Shown here one piece after another: positions 34,206 to 45,460 of a stretch of DNA of 64,000 bases. The position numbers were made by a program, and so were the translations under genes. Below the pieces are notes generated by a model. It did not search any database. It saw only the letters and a list, made by a program, of their open reading frames with translations, and was not told where the DNA came from. The stretch comes from Gnetum montanum (taxonomy: Eukaryota; Streptophyta; Gnetopsida; Gnetales; Gnetaceae): assembly GCA_015680685.1 (NCBI GenBank), contig MNCI01013653.1, forward strand, positions 153,353 to 217,352, written 5' to 3'. Numbering within the stretch: position 1 is the stretch's first letter; the number at the start of each line of letters is the position of its first letter.

Positions 34206-35669
34206 ATAGCTATTCTTGTTAAAGATATATGATAATGTAACTAGTGGTTTTCATCTTACTACCTTTAATATAATAGTAAGTAAGTTGTAGCTGATAAGCA
34301 ATAATATAGAAAAATAAGATCAATGCATTACTTCATTTTATTTTCTTCCTAAAACATGGGATAATTTTTCTTAAAATATTATAAACACTTGTACATCTTT
34401 AAAATTTGATAAAATCATAATATAGCTAATAATAGAAAAAGTTTAAAGAAAGAATTCTAAGCATATACTTACTAAAGAATTGATTCTTAAAGGACCATTT
34501 AAATTGCATTTTAATAAATCCTTTAGTAAGAATAATATTAAATTCAAAAAGTTGCAAACTATTCTCCCAAAAGGAAACTAAGGGATTATAAATGTGAGGA
34601 GTGTAGTCACTTGAAAATGAACTCAAAATTTCTAACGAAGAAGGAGAAAGATGTTGGATTTAGTTCTTTTAAGTAATATGGTAAAGATAAAGTCCTGTAC
34701 TTGTTTGTTGTTCCTACTACAGGAAATCCTAATTTTAATTCATGATATATTTATTCAATTATTTTATATACCTTTACACTTAGAAGATAATAATTTTTTA
34801 AATACCATGAAGCTATGTCTTCTTCAATTTTCTTGGAAATGAAGAAGCTTGTATAGTTAAGAGCCATAACAAATTAAAGTTATCTTTAATGAGAAAATAA
34901 TAATAATTCCAAAGGTATTTCATGTTTGTGAGCTTACCAAAAATTTACTAGCCAAGGCTAGTTTTGATGATTTTCATTTATTTGTATTATTTGAAAACAA
35001 GAAATATATATTTTTTCATGGAAAATCTATCATAGCCACAAGGTACAAAGAAGAAAGTAAACATTTATACCAACTTGATGGTGTTATAGTTGTTGATAAA
35101 GCTAAAGTCTATACTAAGAAAGAGAATTTCAACATGAATCTATGGCATAGGAGACTTGGACATGTGGAAGAAAAGTCCATCCAAATTCTCCAAGAAAAAG
35201 GCATAATTAAATGTAACACTTAAGATCATTTAGCTTTTCGTAAACATTGTTTGAAGTTAGAAAAATAACATTTTAGCTTTTATTGAAACAGCTAAAAACA
35301 CATTGGATCTAATGTCTATTAATATGTTTGGTCATATTTCAATGGTTTTAATTATTGGATTTTAATATTATGTATCATTCATAGATAATTATTAAAAATC
35401 AAATGAATTCTTTGATAATTTTAAGGAACATAAAGCTATTATTGAAAATCAGGCTAACAAAAGAATTAAAGCTCTTAGAACAAATAATCAAGGAAAATTT
35501 TACTTAGATGAATTTGAAAAGTTTTCAAGGCTCATGGTATTTTCAAGTAGAAAGGCATATCAAAACCTCGATAACAAAATGAAGTGCAAATTTTATGAAT
35601 AGAATGCTTTTGGAATAAAATTAATGTATGTTTAGTGATACTATTCTTGAAAAGAGATTTTGAGCATAA
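34206..35669 (+). pseudogene. Ty1/copia gag and pol, middle segment
   Basis: Continues the copia element after element A. Reading through stops, it shows a Gag stretch (YDNVTSGFHLTTFN, then LPKTWDN) and then the pre-integrase motif NLWHRRLGHVEEKSI followed by a decayed zinc-binding and integrase region. It is broken by many stops and by E3 at 35674. Copia order gag, protease, integrase, reverse transcriptase is respected. Confidence 0.75.
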
Positions 35670-35674
35670 GTTGT

Positions 35675-36545
35675 TGATGAGTGGAGAGGTGCCCCTACAC
35701 TTAACCATACGAATATGAGCGTTTCACCCACAATCCGGTCAAACTCCATAGACAGGCTAGTTATGGTATCTAGATAGTTACTCATTGATCACAATTCACT
35801 ATCTTCCCACCTAGACTAGTATTTGCTTGTCACATATGGTTTAGTCCAAAAGGAGGTGTATGATGTGGTTTCTAACCTAGTGCTACTCCTAGAGGCAATG
35901 GAAAATCACTTTAATTAAGCTAGGAGGAAAAGGGAGAGAGAGTTAAGCTAATAGGAAGTGGGAGAGAGAATCTAAGCTAGCCTAAGTGTGATGAGCATCA
36001 ATTCCTTAATCATCCATACACATCTTGGACCTCATGCTTAACTACCACTAGGATTACCAAGGGCATGGCCTAGGTATGCTACTGGGATATCAAGTAGTAA
36101 CACTTGAATGCTTGTGATTAAGTTGTACTCATTCTGCATTTAAGGAGTTTAGGATGAAGAGATATTAACTACAAAAGCAATAAATAACAATAAAAATTAA
36201 ATAATTAACTAAGTGAATGCTGCAATGATGAAGTAATCTCGATCTTTATTTCTAGTCATGTGTGTGTCCAAGTATGGCACACTCGAATAAAGGTTCCGTA
36301 CAATTATAATCATCATAGTACGGGCATGCACTAGGGAAAAGGGTTGAGAAGAACTAAAAATGAACTAACTTCTATCTACTAACTGAAAACTGACTTACTC
36401 CCTTGATTCTATGCACCTACATGTGTATTTATAGGCCCACACAAGAGTCACGATATCATGTATCTAATATCACTTCTTAGGTCATGATATTGCGTACCCA
36501 ATAGTATGGGTCCAATATTGAAGCCTACTGAATCATGATTCATCA
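35675..36545 (-). repeat. E3 3' LTR
   Basis: 871 bases. The U3 (about 36440-36540) contains decayed ATATCGTG-type palindromes and GGTCCAATATTG, and the TATA-like element lies near 36430 (plus strand TATTTATAGG). Confidence 0.9.
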
Positions 36546-36547
36546 TA

Positions 36548-36557
36548 CCCCCATGAT
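36548..36557 (-). promoter_or_regulatory. E3 3' polypurine tract
   Basis: CCCCCATGAT on the plus strand, next to the 3' LTR boundary at 36545. Third copy of the recurrent motif in E3. Confidence 0.75.
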
Positions 36558-36734
36558 TGAATGAAAACTCATTCTCAAGTTAAATAAAATGAGAACCATC
36601 CCCATTGATTACATAATGGATAGGTATAGGATTATTGACTAACTAGGAATTTATTCATGCCATAGTGGAGAATTGAATACAGCAAAATTGGGACACTGAC
36701 ACAAAAATTACAAAATTACAAAATTTTATGGAAC

Positions 36735-39524
36735 TCATGTGGTTACAGGTGGTAGTGGCTCCTCCATGCAATGCTTCTTGTTGTCTTGCGCACTAGATTT
36801 TTGAATTTGAAAGCTCTACAATAATGCCTAGAGCTTTTCCTCTTCATTTTAGGGGTCCTGTGCCATCCATGTTAATGCTCCAATGTTTGATGGATTTGGC
36901 ACCTCCCATCGACATGGTAGTTATAGGAACATTTGATTTTCTTTAACATACCAAGCCACAAACAATCATTATTCCTTCTCATAGGCTCTGGCTTTGTCCT
37001 TGTACTCCTAGAAATCTATAAGCCATCGAGCCAAGTCCACTGTGAAATCCTTCTACCCTTGGTAGCTAGCCTTAACCACCTCTAGTTTAGAATTTTTGAC
37101 TTTTAGCTTCTATAACGTTTTCTTGTGCTTCGTAAATTTTGCTTCATATTTGGCATTAGTGGTAGCTACCTACTTCTCAAGCTCTGTTCGTAGGCATCCT
37201 ATTATTAACATGGCTAGATTGGCATACCGCACATTTGCCAATTCCTTGTACTTTGTGAGATCTTGAATCTACAGGTCCTGACTTTTAAGCTTTGCCGAGT
37301 GGGCAAATGAATATGTGTCCAATATGGCCCATCAATCAGTGTGTTGAGCATTGAAAGTATTGATGTGGGCCTTGGCCATATGGATCTCCTTCTTGATTAC
37401 TTGCTTATACATCCCCATCTGGTCTCTAAAATACTCCTTTAACTTTTCATGCCGCTTGGCCTTGTTTTGCCATGCACTTATTTCAATGGTCATCTTCTGA
37501 CGAATTGCATGTACCTCCTCCATTAAGAGGGTTCAATTCTCTTTGGCCAAATGGTTTATGTTTTGGTTGACCCTGACCAATTATTCTTGTAACTACTAAA
37601 AATTTTCTTCAAGAACATTCTTTTATTTCTCCATAATGGTCAACTGAAGATTGTCATTAGTGAGCTATTTATTCTCTCCTTGTAAGGCTCTAAGTACCTT
37701 GGCATGTGCATATGTTTGTGCTTGTACCTTGGAGGTATCCGAGTCGGCCTTCTCCTTCTCCTCCATAACTCTTTTATTGTCCACCAGTAGCTTATTGAGT
37801 TGCTCCATCTTGAAAGTATCTAGCTGGTCTATAGGAACAAACTAAGATGGGTTCCACTATGTAGCTTGCAGGGAAATGAGCCTTTCTTGGAGTCTTGCCA
37901 ACTCCACTTTAGCATGATTGTCCCTAATCTCTACCATGACTAGCATCCCCTTGGTGGAGATGAGGTTTGATTTCACTATCATGACATCTTATGGGATGTT
38001 GAACAAGGACATCATTACTTGTCTTATCTGCAGTAATCGATCAAGGACATCCTCATGCTCGATAGGAGTCATTGAGGGACTAGCCATAGTTTGAGCGTCC
38101 CGTGTTCCTATGAAATCTACCAGAGGCACAACAAGGAAATTCAAAGGTTCTTTGATGTGATCTATGACCACTTCTATGGCTCTTGCTACATCTTGGTGTT
38201 GCATGACCACTACTATGGCTCCTTCACCTATTTCCAATTACACCTAGAAAGATGCATCATTCCCTGAAATATATTGTGACCAATGGGTCTCCCCTCCTCC
38301 TATTTGGATGGACACCTTGCCCCATGCATGATCAATAGAAACTATGGGCCATACAGTGTCATTGATGATGTGGAAGATATTAGCATCATCACGACTTCCC
38401 CAACTGATCGTCTTAGTAATGGCCCTGAGATGGCTCATTGACAATCTATAATCCTGTACTGGTGGTGGTGGTTGGTCTTGCTGGCTCATGCTGGGCCCTG
38501 TTTGTTGTTGATTGGTCCTTGTGCTTGGGAGTTGGATAGGCCCAATAGTTTGAGTTGTAGTGGGCCCCACCTTCTGTTCTTGCCTTGGCTCCAGCATCTT
38601 ACCAGCACTCTTCCTTGGGGCTGGTGTCTTTAGTAGTTTCGCAAACGAAGCATTTTGGACTCTTCTAGGAATGTCATTGGTGTACCCTAGAACACCAACA
38701 TGTTTGAACAACTTCCTGATGAGACAAGGGAAGGGCAACGTGAACTTCCCTATCTTGTATTCTTCAAACTACCTCAAGATCTCCATGAGATACATATGAG
38801 GAAGGTTAGCATTAACCTTTCCCATCAATATTGCACTTCCTCTTACCACATATGTTGAAATTCTATTTAATCCTCTTGTGGGGAAGATGTAATAACTATC
38901 AATCTTGAAGTATATCCTTTCTTCCAGTGTCAGCTCTCCATATGTCTTATCTTCTTTTCCGTACATCTTCTTCAACCAAATATTTCATGCATTAGCATTG
39001 GAGTGAGTGGGCAGGTGAGCAACTTTTGGCCTTATATTTCAAAGGTTTAACACTTCCAAAATGGCTTTGGTAGAAAAATCTACAGATACACCACCAATGT
39101 CAATTGTGATGCCTTCTTCCTTATTGTCCAAAAATTGGTATGTTTCTCCTAAGTACCAGGCACCATTTTTGGAGAGGATAGGTCATAATGGGCACCCTTT
39201 GAGTTGGTCCCTAATGGCCTCAGAAGCGAATTTCATGAAATGTTTGAAGTTTAATTCCATGATCATAGCTATTGATGTAGACCTTTCTTGGATAGCTTGG
39301 ACACACTCTGGGGACAACATGAGGTGTTGTACCTGTTCAGGTGCTTCAACAGCTTCTCCTTCTGCCTGTCCCAACTGCACAGTAGTAGGACTCTCATGAT
39401 GGATACTAAATGATTGCACCTCCTACTCTACATGTTGCTTGGAAGATGATTGTCCTCTACATCTATTAGGTCGTTTGGTCACACCTTGAGAGGGTCCTTC
39501 TTGTTGTCCATGTTTAGGGGCCAT
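36735..39524 (-). pseudogene. E3 ORF2: about 929-codon protein, putative plant-transposon domain plus coiled coil
   Basis: From the ATG at 39524 to the TGA at 36735-36737 the whole stretch is one frame with in-frame stops but no frameshift, so a long protein was maintained. In order: a basic N-terminus (about residues 1-60); ELNFKHFMKFASEAI, WYLGETYQFLDNKEEGITID and VDFSTKAILEVLNL (about 95-165); YGELTLEERIYFKIDSYYIF and TRGLNRISTYVVRGSAIL (about 190-230); LPFPCLIRKLFKHVGVLGY; a Q/P-rich linker (about 320-350); then a long charged, leucine-rich, coiled-coil-like region to the end. The 95-270 part resembles the putative plant transposon protein domain found in plant Athila/Tat-type elements (recalled, not searched). 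It lies in the pol position of an element that lacks pol. Homologues are at 18150-20877 and 10400-15498. Role unknown; structural or packaging roles are guesses. Confidence 0.75.
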
Positions 39525-39840
39525 CTACAATCACATGGGACAGACCATTAGTAAGGTTGTTTACAAAATTTAAATTATACCTTACTTCTGCCTTAATGAA
39601 TTTATTTCTTACTTTGTGTGATTTAGAGTTAGAAAATTTTGTGGTAATGTCCCCTAAAAGTTTTAATATTGGGCCCTCTTTAATTAGGTGGCTTCAAAAT
39701 TTTAATTTCTTGGTATAGGTAAGGAGATGAGATTGTTTTTGGAAACATGCTATTTATTTTTATAATCAATTACCATTTATAGTATCCTTCGGATGATGAC
39801 AAATTTTGAAAAATTTATACAAAATTTTGAGTGTACCCCT

Positions 39841-39850
39841 CCCCCATGAC
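39841..39850 (-). promoter_or_regulatory. E3 polypurine motif 2
   Basis: CCCCCATGAC on the plus strand, preceded by CCCCT. It lies 317 bases upstream of the ORF2 start and downstream of the candidate internal TATA box. Confidence 0.55.
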
Positions 39851-40019
39851 TAAGCTAAACACTATAGGTTCAAGTAGGTTCAAACAGAATAAAAATTAGA
39901 GTGATAGCGAGTGAGTTATGGCTGGTAGAATAAGAGGTGCGTGAGTCACAAGTTGTAGAAGAAAATTTGAAAAAATCCCCCTACGTGAATAGTTGAGAAT
40001 GATATTGATCTGCAATGGG

Positions 40020-40130
40020 AGGGGGGTCCATATATATAGTTTTTGAGGATGCGATATCACGTACGTGATAGTGTGACCTTGATATCGTGTCTGACCTGAT
40101 ATTGGGTACTCAATATCATGACCTATCGAA
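40020..40130 (-). promoter_or_regulatory. Candidate internal U3-like promoter of E3 ORF2
   Basis: On the reverse strand, a cluster of palindromes (ATATTGAGTACCCAATATC, GATATCAAGG, then CACGTACGTGATATCGC) is followed by CTATATATATGG (40029-40038). The LTR U3 has the same order: a GATATC palindrome cluster, then a TATA box. The block lies 505 bases upstream of the ORF2 ATG and points into it. R and U5 sequence is absent, so it is not a solo LTR. Element A has a decayed counterpart; E2 and E4, which lack ORF2, lack the block. Confidence 0.55.
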
Positions 40131-41492
40131 AATGGGGTACTTAAAGAGTTGATAAATTTCTGAAATTTTAAACTCAAAAATGAAGGACTTGAGGTTAGTG
40201 TAAAAGGTCTAGGGTAATATTAAATAGTCCTAAAGGCACAAAAAATATAATGGTGTAGAATCTGGTGACGAAATGCATGAATCGAATGAGGAGAAAGGAG
40301 ATGTTTCGGTACATAGGAATGTTTGAACAAGAAGGATGATGAGGGAAAGAGTATTGTAATACTTGGAGGGTATAAAATGATGTTATGGTGATGTGTCACA
40401 AGTGAAAATTACAAAAATCATGCAAGTGGGTCCTCCCCAAAGTAGGTTTCAACATATAATGCCCTTGCATAAACACACCTCCAAATGTCTGTAGGCACTA
40501 GAAGGGTTAAATGTAATCTACAAAGATGCAAAAAAAAAAAAAACACACACACACACACACACATGTGGATATCATTGTGATGAGGTAGGAATTCCATGCT
40601 ACCCAAGACATAAGTCACAATTATAGGAATAGTGAGGTGAGGTGAATTATAGAAGGGATTGCAGAGATTGGGACATGAGGTAACTAGCCTAGGGCATAAT
40701 GAATCCTCTGTGTAAGGCATGATTAATGTGTCATTAACCTACCACTCAAAAATCAGGACCAAGTCCATTCCTTTGATCAGTGACATTGCATTGTTTCATC
40801 CCAATGATAGACAACAATGAGAGCATCGTGATGACAAGATCTACAATCACTTGGCATTTTGTACAAGGGAGGAGTGATTCTTGCTTTGTGGCACTTTTTT
40901 TTGTATTTTTTTTCTTTTTTTTATGTCAATGCTTAATCCAGAGAAGTTGCCTACCTTCAGACATGGGTGCATGTCTTTCCAGTGGGACCCACTAGAATAG
41001 CATTGTTTTTCTTAATTAAATGTCTTTATTACTTTTACTCCCATTTTTCATTAGATCTATAAGGATCTAAGTACAATCAAGCTACATGGTAACTCTCACA
41101 AATGTCACCAAAGAGAATCCACAAGTTCCCTTGATGTCACACCCTGGCCATTCCCTCTTAGTCCATCCTTCTTCTCTTTGGGTATAATGAACACAAGATT
41201 ATTTTAAGTTTTAATGATTAGGAATATCATTGTACCCATGGTAGAACCTCTTATTAATAGAATGGTTGGGTGGATGTGATGGGCTTGTTGTTCAAATAAT
41301 TAGTCACCTGAGACTCGATAGCATAGAAAAACACCTCAACCAACAAGTCACATGAGTGTTTTATCCATAGATGAGATTACCATAAAAAGACAAAAAGAAA
41401 AAAAGACAAAACAATAAATTGAAAGATGAAAAATTGGAAAACAAAAAATTGTAAAATAAAGAAAAGGAAAACATTTATTAATTCTACTATTG
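40131..41492 (-). other. E3 noncoding interior between ORF1 and ORF2
   Basis: No gene. It contains an A-tract plus AC microsatellite (40530-40562) and a T-rich run (40889-40922). Weak similarity to the E2 region 26640-27700 is visible. Confidence 0.6.
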
Positions 41493-43484
41493 TTAGAATG
41501 GGGGATACTCCCCATAACTAAATAGTTGAGCATAGCTAGAATTAATAAATGGAAGGTTAGGATCCTTGCATGTTGAAAATATTGGAACCCAGTCATACTT
41601 ACCCCATTGGGGTTCACACACTTAATTAGAGTTGACATAATGGGGAAAGTTATAAGATGTGGTTAATTTATAAGGAGTTGACCTACTATGGTACTTGTGA
41701 CCGTAAGATGGTATGCAAGGATCAACATGTATCCCCATGTGGCTATATTCATTGGGCTGCATGGTTATTGAAGTATTGAGTGATGGCCCTAATAAGGTAA
41801 CATGAGGCATTGGGTAAGAAGAGGAAGATGCACCATAGTGTTGGACTTGTGCTGAGTTGGTGGATGCAATGGTTTCTAAACTGTGGTGTCCCTTTCTACG
41901 GTCACTTCTAAAGAAGGGATGCCTATGATGTTGTGGAGGATTCCCAGTATTGTTGATAGTAGAAGCACAAGTAACATTCATGGGTTGATGCTATGGTGTA
42001 AATCCTTTGGGTACAATTGGTGGTGATGTAGAAGGAGGTGAAGGATGAGAATTTTGAAATTGAGGAGAAGTGTAAGGTACCCAAGGTGGTGGTCCTATTG
42101 GTGAGGATACAAGTTGATAGTATTGAGGAGAATAATAATAATGTGGCGAGATAGAGGATGTTGACCTAGTTGGGAAAATAGGATGTTGAACTTGATAAGC
42201 ACTTAGGCTTGGATGGTATGAAGGGTTTAACTAGTTTGGGGATGGCCTCCCCCATGTCTGGGATTGTTGCAATTATGATTGAACACAATATTTCTACACA
42301 AACTCTGGATGTAACATTCTTCCCCAATGCTCATGTAAATGTGACAAGATTGGGAATTGGCCTTTGGGGTGATCGTACAAGCAAATGTTACATTGATACA
42401 TATGATTGGCAGTTAAGTTTTTATTCTCTTCAACCCTTCTTTCTGATTGTCTAAAGCTATTTTTTCCTATTTCTTAGGTTTTCATAATTCTACCTCTAAT
42501 AGTGTTAGCATATTCTCCACATTTTTCATGTATCCATTCCATCATGCTATTGATCTTTGCCTCAACTTCATCCAATGATTGTTCTATTGGCAAAGATGGT
42601 TCCACGTCCATGCGATGAGTTGATTTCTCCTCTTCATAATCATGGACCCTTGTTGATTTTTGGGCTTGTTGAGATTTTTCAACATTCTCCTATTTAGCCA
42701 TTTCTCCTTCTTCTTTTGCTACCAAGTTAATAAGCTCTTGGAATTGATGGGTTCAGAGTTCATATAGTTGACCTAAGGCATACATGCCTAGGGTCTCCAT
42801 TGTTTCATTATGGAGCCCATCTATGATATGGTACATTAGCCTTTCCTCGGAGAACCCATGGCTTGGGTAGATATTTAATAGTGCATACTATCTTTCTAAG
42901 GCCATGTCCAAGGGTTCATGTTACGCTTGTTTCCACTCTTGGATTTGTCTCCTCAAGGCTAACACTCTTACATAGGTTTGATATCTTTTGTTGAAGAGTT
43001 CTACCATTCTTGGCCAACATCAAATTGATTTTGGTTTTAAAGACCTATACCATACTTTTGCTTGGCCAATGTGTGTCATAGTAAAGAGCTTAAGTTTTTT
43101 CCATTCATTATCAATGTTATTCCATACACAGGAATCATGGAAGGCTTGTAGATGATGTTGTAGATCTAAATCGTAGCCTCATGAAAACTTAGGAAAGTTG
43201 TTAAAGTCAAGCATGGGTAAATAGCTTTCCTTACGATGCATACAGGATATTCGAACAACCTCTTGTATTTGTGTTAGGATTGTAGTGGTCACTAGGGGTT
43301 CATCGTCACTAGGTATGTTATGCATTTGTGAGTTGGGATGATGTTGTTTGTGTTTATGCTCATAGGAGACCCCTACATCAGATTGGCTACACCGAACTTC
43401 ATCTTCATCATTATATAATTCATTGGTTCTCCAATGAATTTCCTCACTAGTTGTTGCATTATCATAGTCTTGTGAGACAGACAT
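41493..43484 (-). pseudogene. E3 ORF1: Gag without protease, degenerate
   Basis: Gag starts at 43484 (MSVSQDYDNATTSEE) with the pre-core DEPLVTTTILTQIQEVVRISC and LDFNNFPKF. The core and a histidine/proline-rich tail (41622-41981) follow, and the frame ends at 41493-41495 just past a decayed polypurine motif (TCCCCATAAC, about 41509). Only about 130 bases separate the proline-rich tail from the end, so the roughly 200-residue retropepsin seen in E2, E4 and A is missing. Stops and frame changes are present. Confidence 0.75.
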
Positions 43485-43605
43485 TGTTGTGAATTTATGT
43501 GTGACATAGTTGAATTTAATGTAATTTCTTTTCTAAAGGATATATCATTAATACTTTGTTATAGCGATCTTGTATGATATAACTAATCTAGATTACTAGC
43601 ACCAT

Positions 43606-43623
43606 CCCTAGAAACAGTGCCAA
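43606..43623 (-). promoter_or_regulatory. E3 primer-binding site
   Basis: On the element strand TTGGCACTGTTTCTAGGG follows the 5' LTR; a decayed tRNA-Asp complement of the same type as in E2. Confidence 0.65.
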
Positions 43624-44467
43624 TGATGAGTGGTGAGGTACCCTTACACTCAACCATACGAATACGAGCATTTCACTCATGATCCAATTAAAATCGGTAG
43701 ATAAGCTAGTTGTGTTATCTAGATAGTTACTCATTGATCGTAGTTCGCTATCTTCCCACCTGGAGTAGTATTTGTTTGTCATGTATGGTTTAGTCTAGAG
43801 TGAGGTGTATGATGTGGTTTCTAACCTAGTGCTACTCCTAGAGGCAATAGAAAATCACTTTAATTAAGCTAGGAGGAAAAGGGAGAGAGAATCTAAGCTA
43901 GCCTAAGTGCGATGAGCATTTTTTCCTTAATCATCCATATACATCTTTGACCTCGTTCACAACTACCACTAGGATTACCAAGCGCATGGCCTAGGTACGC
44001 TACTAGGATACCAAGTAGTCACACTTGAATGCTCGTGATTAAGTCGTACTCATTCCATGTTTAAGGAGTTTAGGGTGAAGAGATATTAACTACAAAAGTA
44101 ATAAATAACAATAAAAATTAAATAATTAAACTAAGTAAATTCTACAATGATGAAGTAATCTCAATCTTTATTTCTAATCATGTGTGTGTCCAAGTACATC
44201 ACACTTGAATAAAGGTTTCGTACAATTACAATCATCACACTATAGGCATGCACTGGGGGAAAGGGTTGAGAAGAGCTGAAAATGAACTAACTTCTATCTA
44301 CTAAATAAAAACTAACTTACTTCCTTGAATCCATGCACTTGCATGTGTATTTATAGGCCTACACAGGATTCATGATATCGTGTATCCAATATCACTTCTT
44401 AGGTCACGATATCGTGTACCCGATACCGTGGGTCCAATATCGAAGCCTATTGAATCATGATTCATCA
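43624..44467 (-). repeat. E3 5' LTR
   Basis: 844 bases, plus-strand TGATGAGTGGTGAGG...GATTCATCA, followed by target-site copy GTTGT. The U3 palindromes (44368-44450) are better kept than in the 3' LTR, for example CACGATATCGTG. Confidence 0.9.
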
Positions 44468-44472
44468 GTTGT

Positions 44473-45460
44473 AGTGATAGCTTGCTTTTTGATTACTAGA
44501 TTATTATCATCATCAGTAAATGGTAGAATTCAATTAGATATATGATCTTGTAAAAATGTTTCATTAGATCATTTAAGAGTATTTCAGAGTATAGCTTATT
44601 ATCATATTCCTAAAAAATGTCAATTTAAGTTAGATTATAAATCTGATAAATGTTTTTCTTTCTTGGATTTGGACATGGGGTAAAGGATATAAATTATGAT
44701 AAGAATATCATGTATGGTAGAGATGTGATATTTAAGGAATTATCTCAACTTGATGAGGTTGAGGAAAAGATATGGGAAAAGTTTATTATGATATTAACAA
44801 GGAATCCACTGCAAAACAAGCTAATGATAAAAGTAATGGTGTTGAAGATCTACCTTAAAAAGATCATCTATTAATAAGGTAAAATTAGGTAAAATAATGC
44901 CCTTATTATTTAAATTTTTATGTTTTGTATACTAGTGATGCTTCTCAAACCTATAAAGAAGGTTATAATTCAAAAGTTACAAAAGCCTAAAAAATTGCTA
45001 TAGATGAAAAAATAAAATCACTTGTGCAAAATAAAATAGAGGAACTTATTGAAATTTCCCATATATGAAAGCCAATCAATTGTAGATGTATCTTCAAAAT
45101 AAAAGAGAGATAAGTGTACAAGACATGAATGATAGCAAAAGGGTACTCTCAAAAGGAGGGTATTAATTATGAAGAAAATCTTGCATCAATGGAAATGAAA
45201 ACCTCTATAAGATTATTTTTGTCTTTTGTAGCTACTTTAGATATTGACCTTAATAAGATAGATGTTGAGATTAGTTTTCTTCATGTAAATCTTGATGAAG
45301 AAATATATATGCAACAACATGAAGGTTATGGAGTTAAAGGTAAGAAGAACATCGTATGTCACTTGTTGAAATCCTTGTATGGGTTAGAATAATTTCCTAG
45401 GATGTGGCATAAGAAATTAGACTTTTGCATGATAAGGTATGGCTTTCAATTAATATTAGA
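44473..45460 (+). pseudogene. Ty1/copia pol, integrase end and reverse transcriptase start
   Basis: Resumes the copia integrase after E3 with NVSLDHLRVFQSIAY and CQFKLDYKSDKC. It then gives the start of reverse transcriptase (45129-45392): AKGYSQKEGINYEE, FVATLDIDLNKIDVEISFLH, EEIYMQQHEGYGV and CHLLKSLYGLE. The catalytic YVDD region and RNase H are not found; recognisable copia sequence ends near 45460. Stops are frequent. Confidence 0.85.

Larger units (their letters stand above)
35675..44467 (-). mobile_element. E3: complete gypsy-type LTR element with gag and ORF2, no protease or pol
   Basis: LTRs at 43624-44467 (5') and 35675-36545 (3') on the reverse strand share TGATGAATC...CACTCATCA-type ends. 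Perfect target-site duplications GTTGT lie at 35670-35674 and 44468-44472. ORF1 (41493-43484) encodes Gag without the protease domain. Then come about 1.9 kb of noncoding DNA with a promoter-like block, then ORF2 (36735-39524) and the polypurine tract. No reverse transcriptase, RNase H or integrase is present. It is inserted in copia integrase. Confidence 0.92.

Noticed and set aside
40020-40130. Reading this block as a solo LTR inserted into E3
   Set aside because: Only the U3-like palindromes and TATA box are present; R, U5, TG...CA ends and a target-site duplication are absent, and element A has the same block at the same place.
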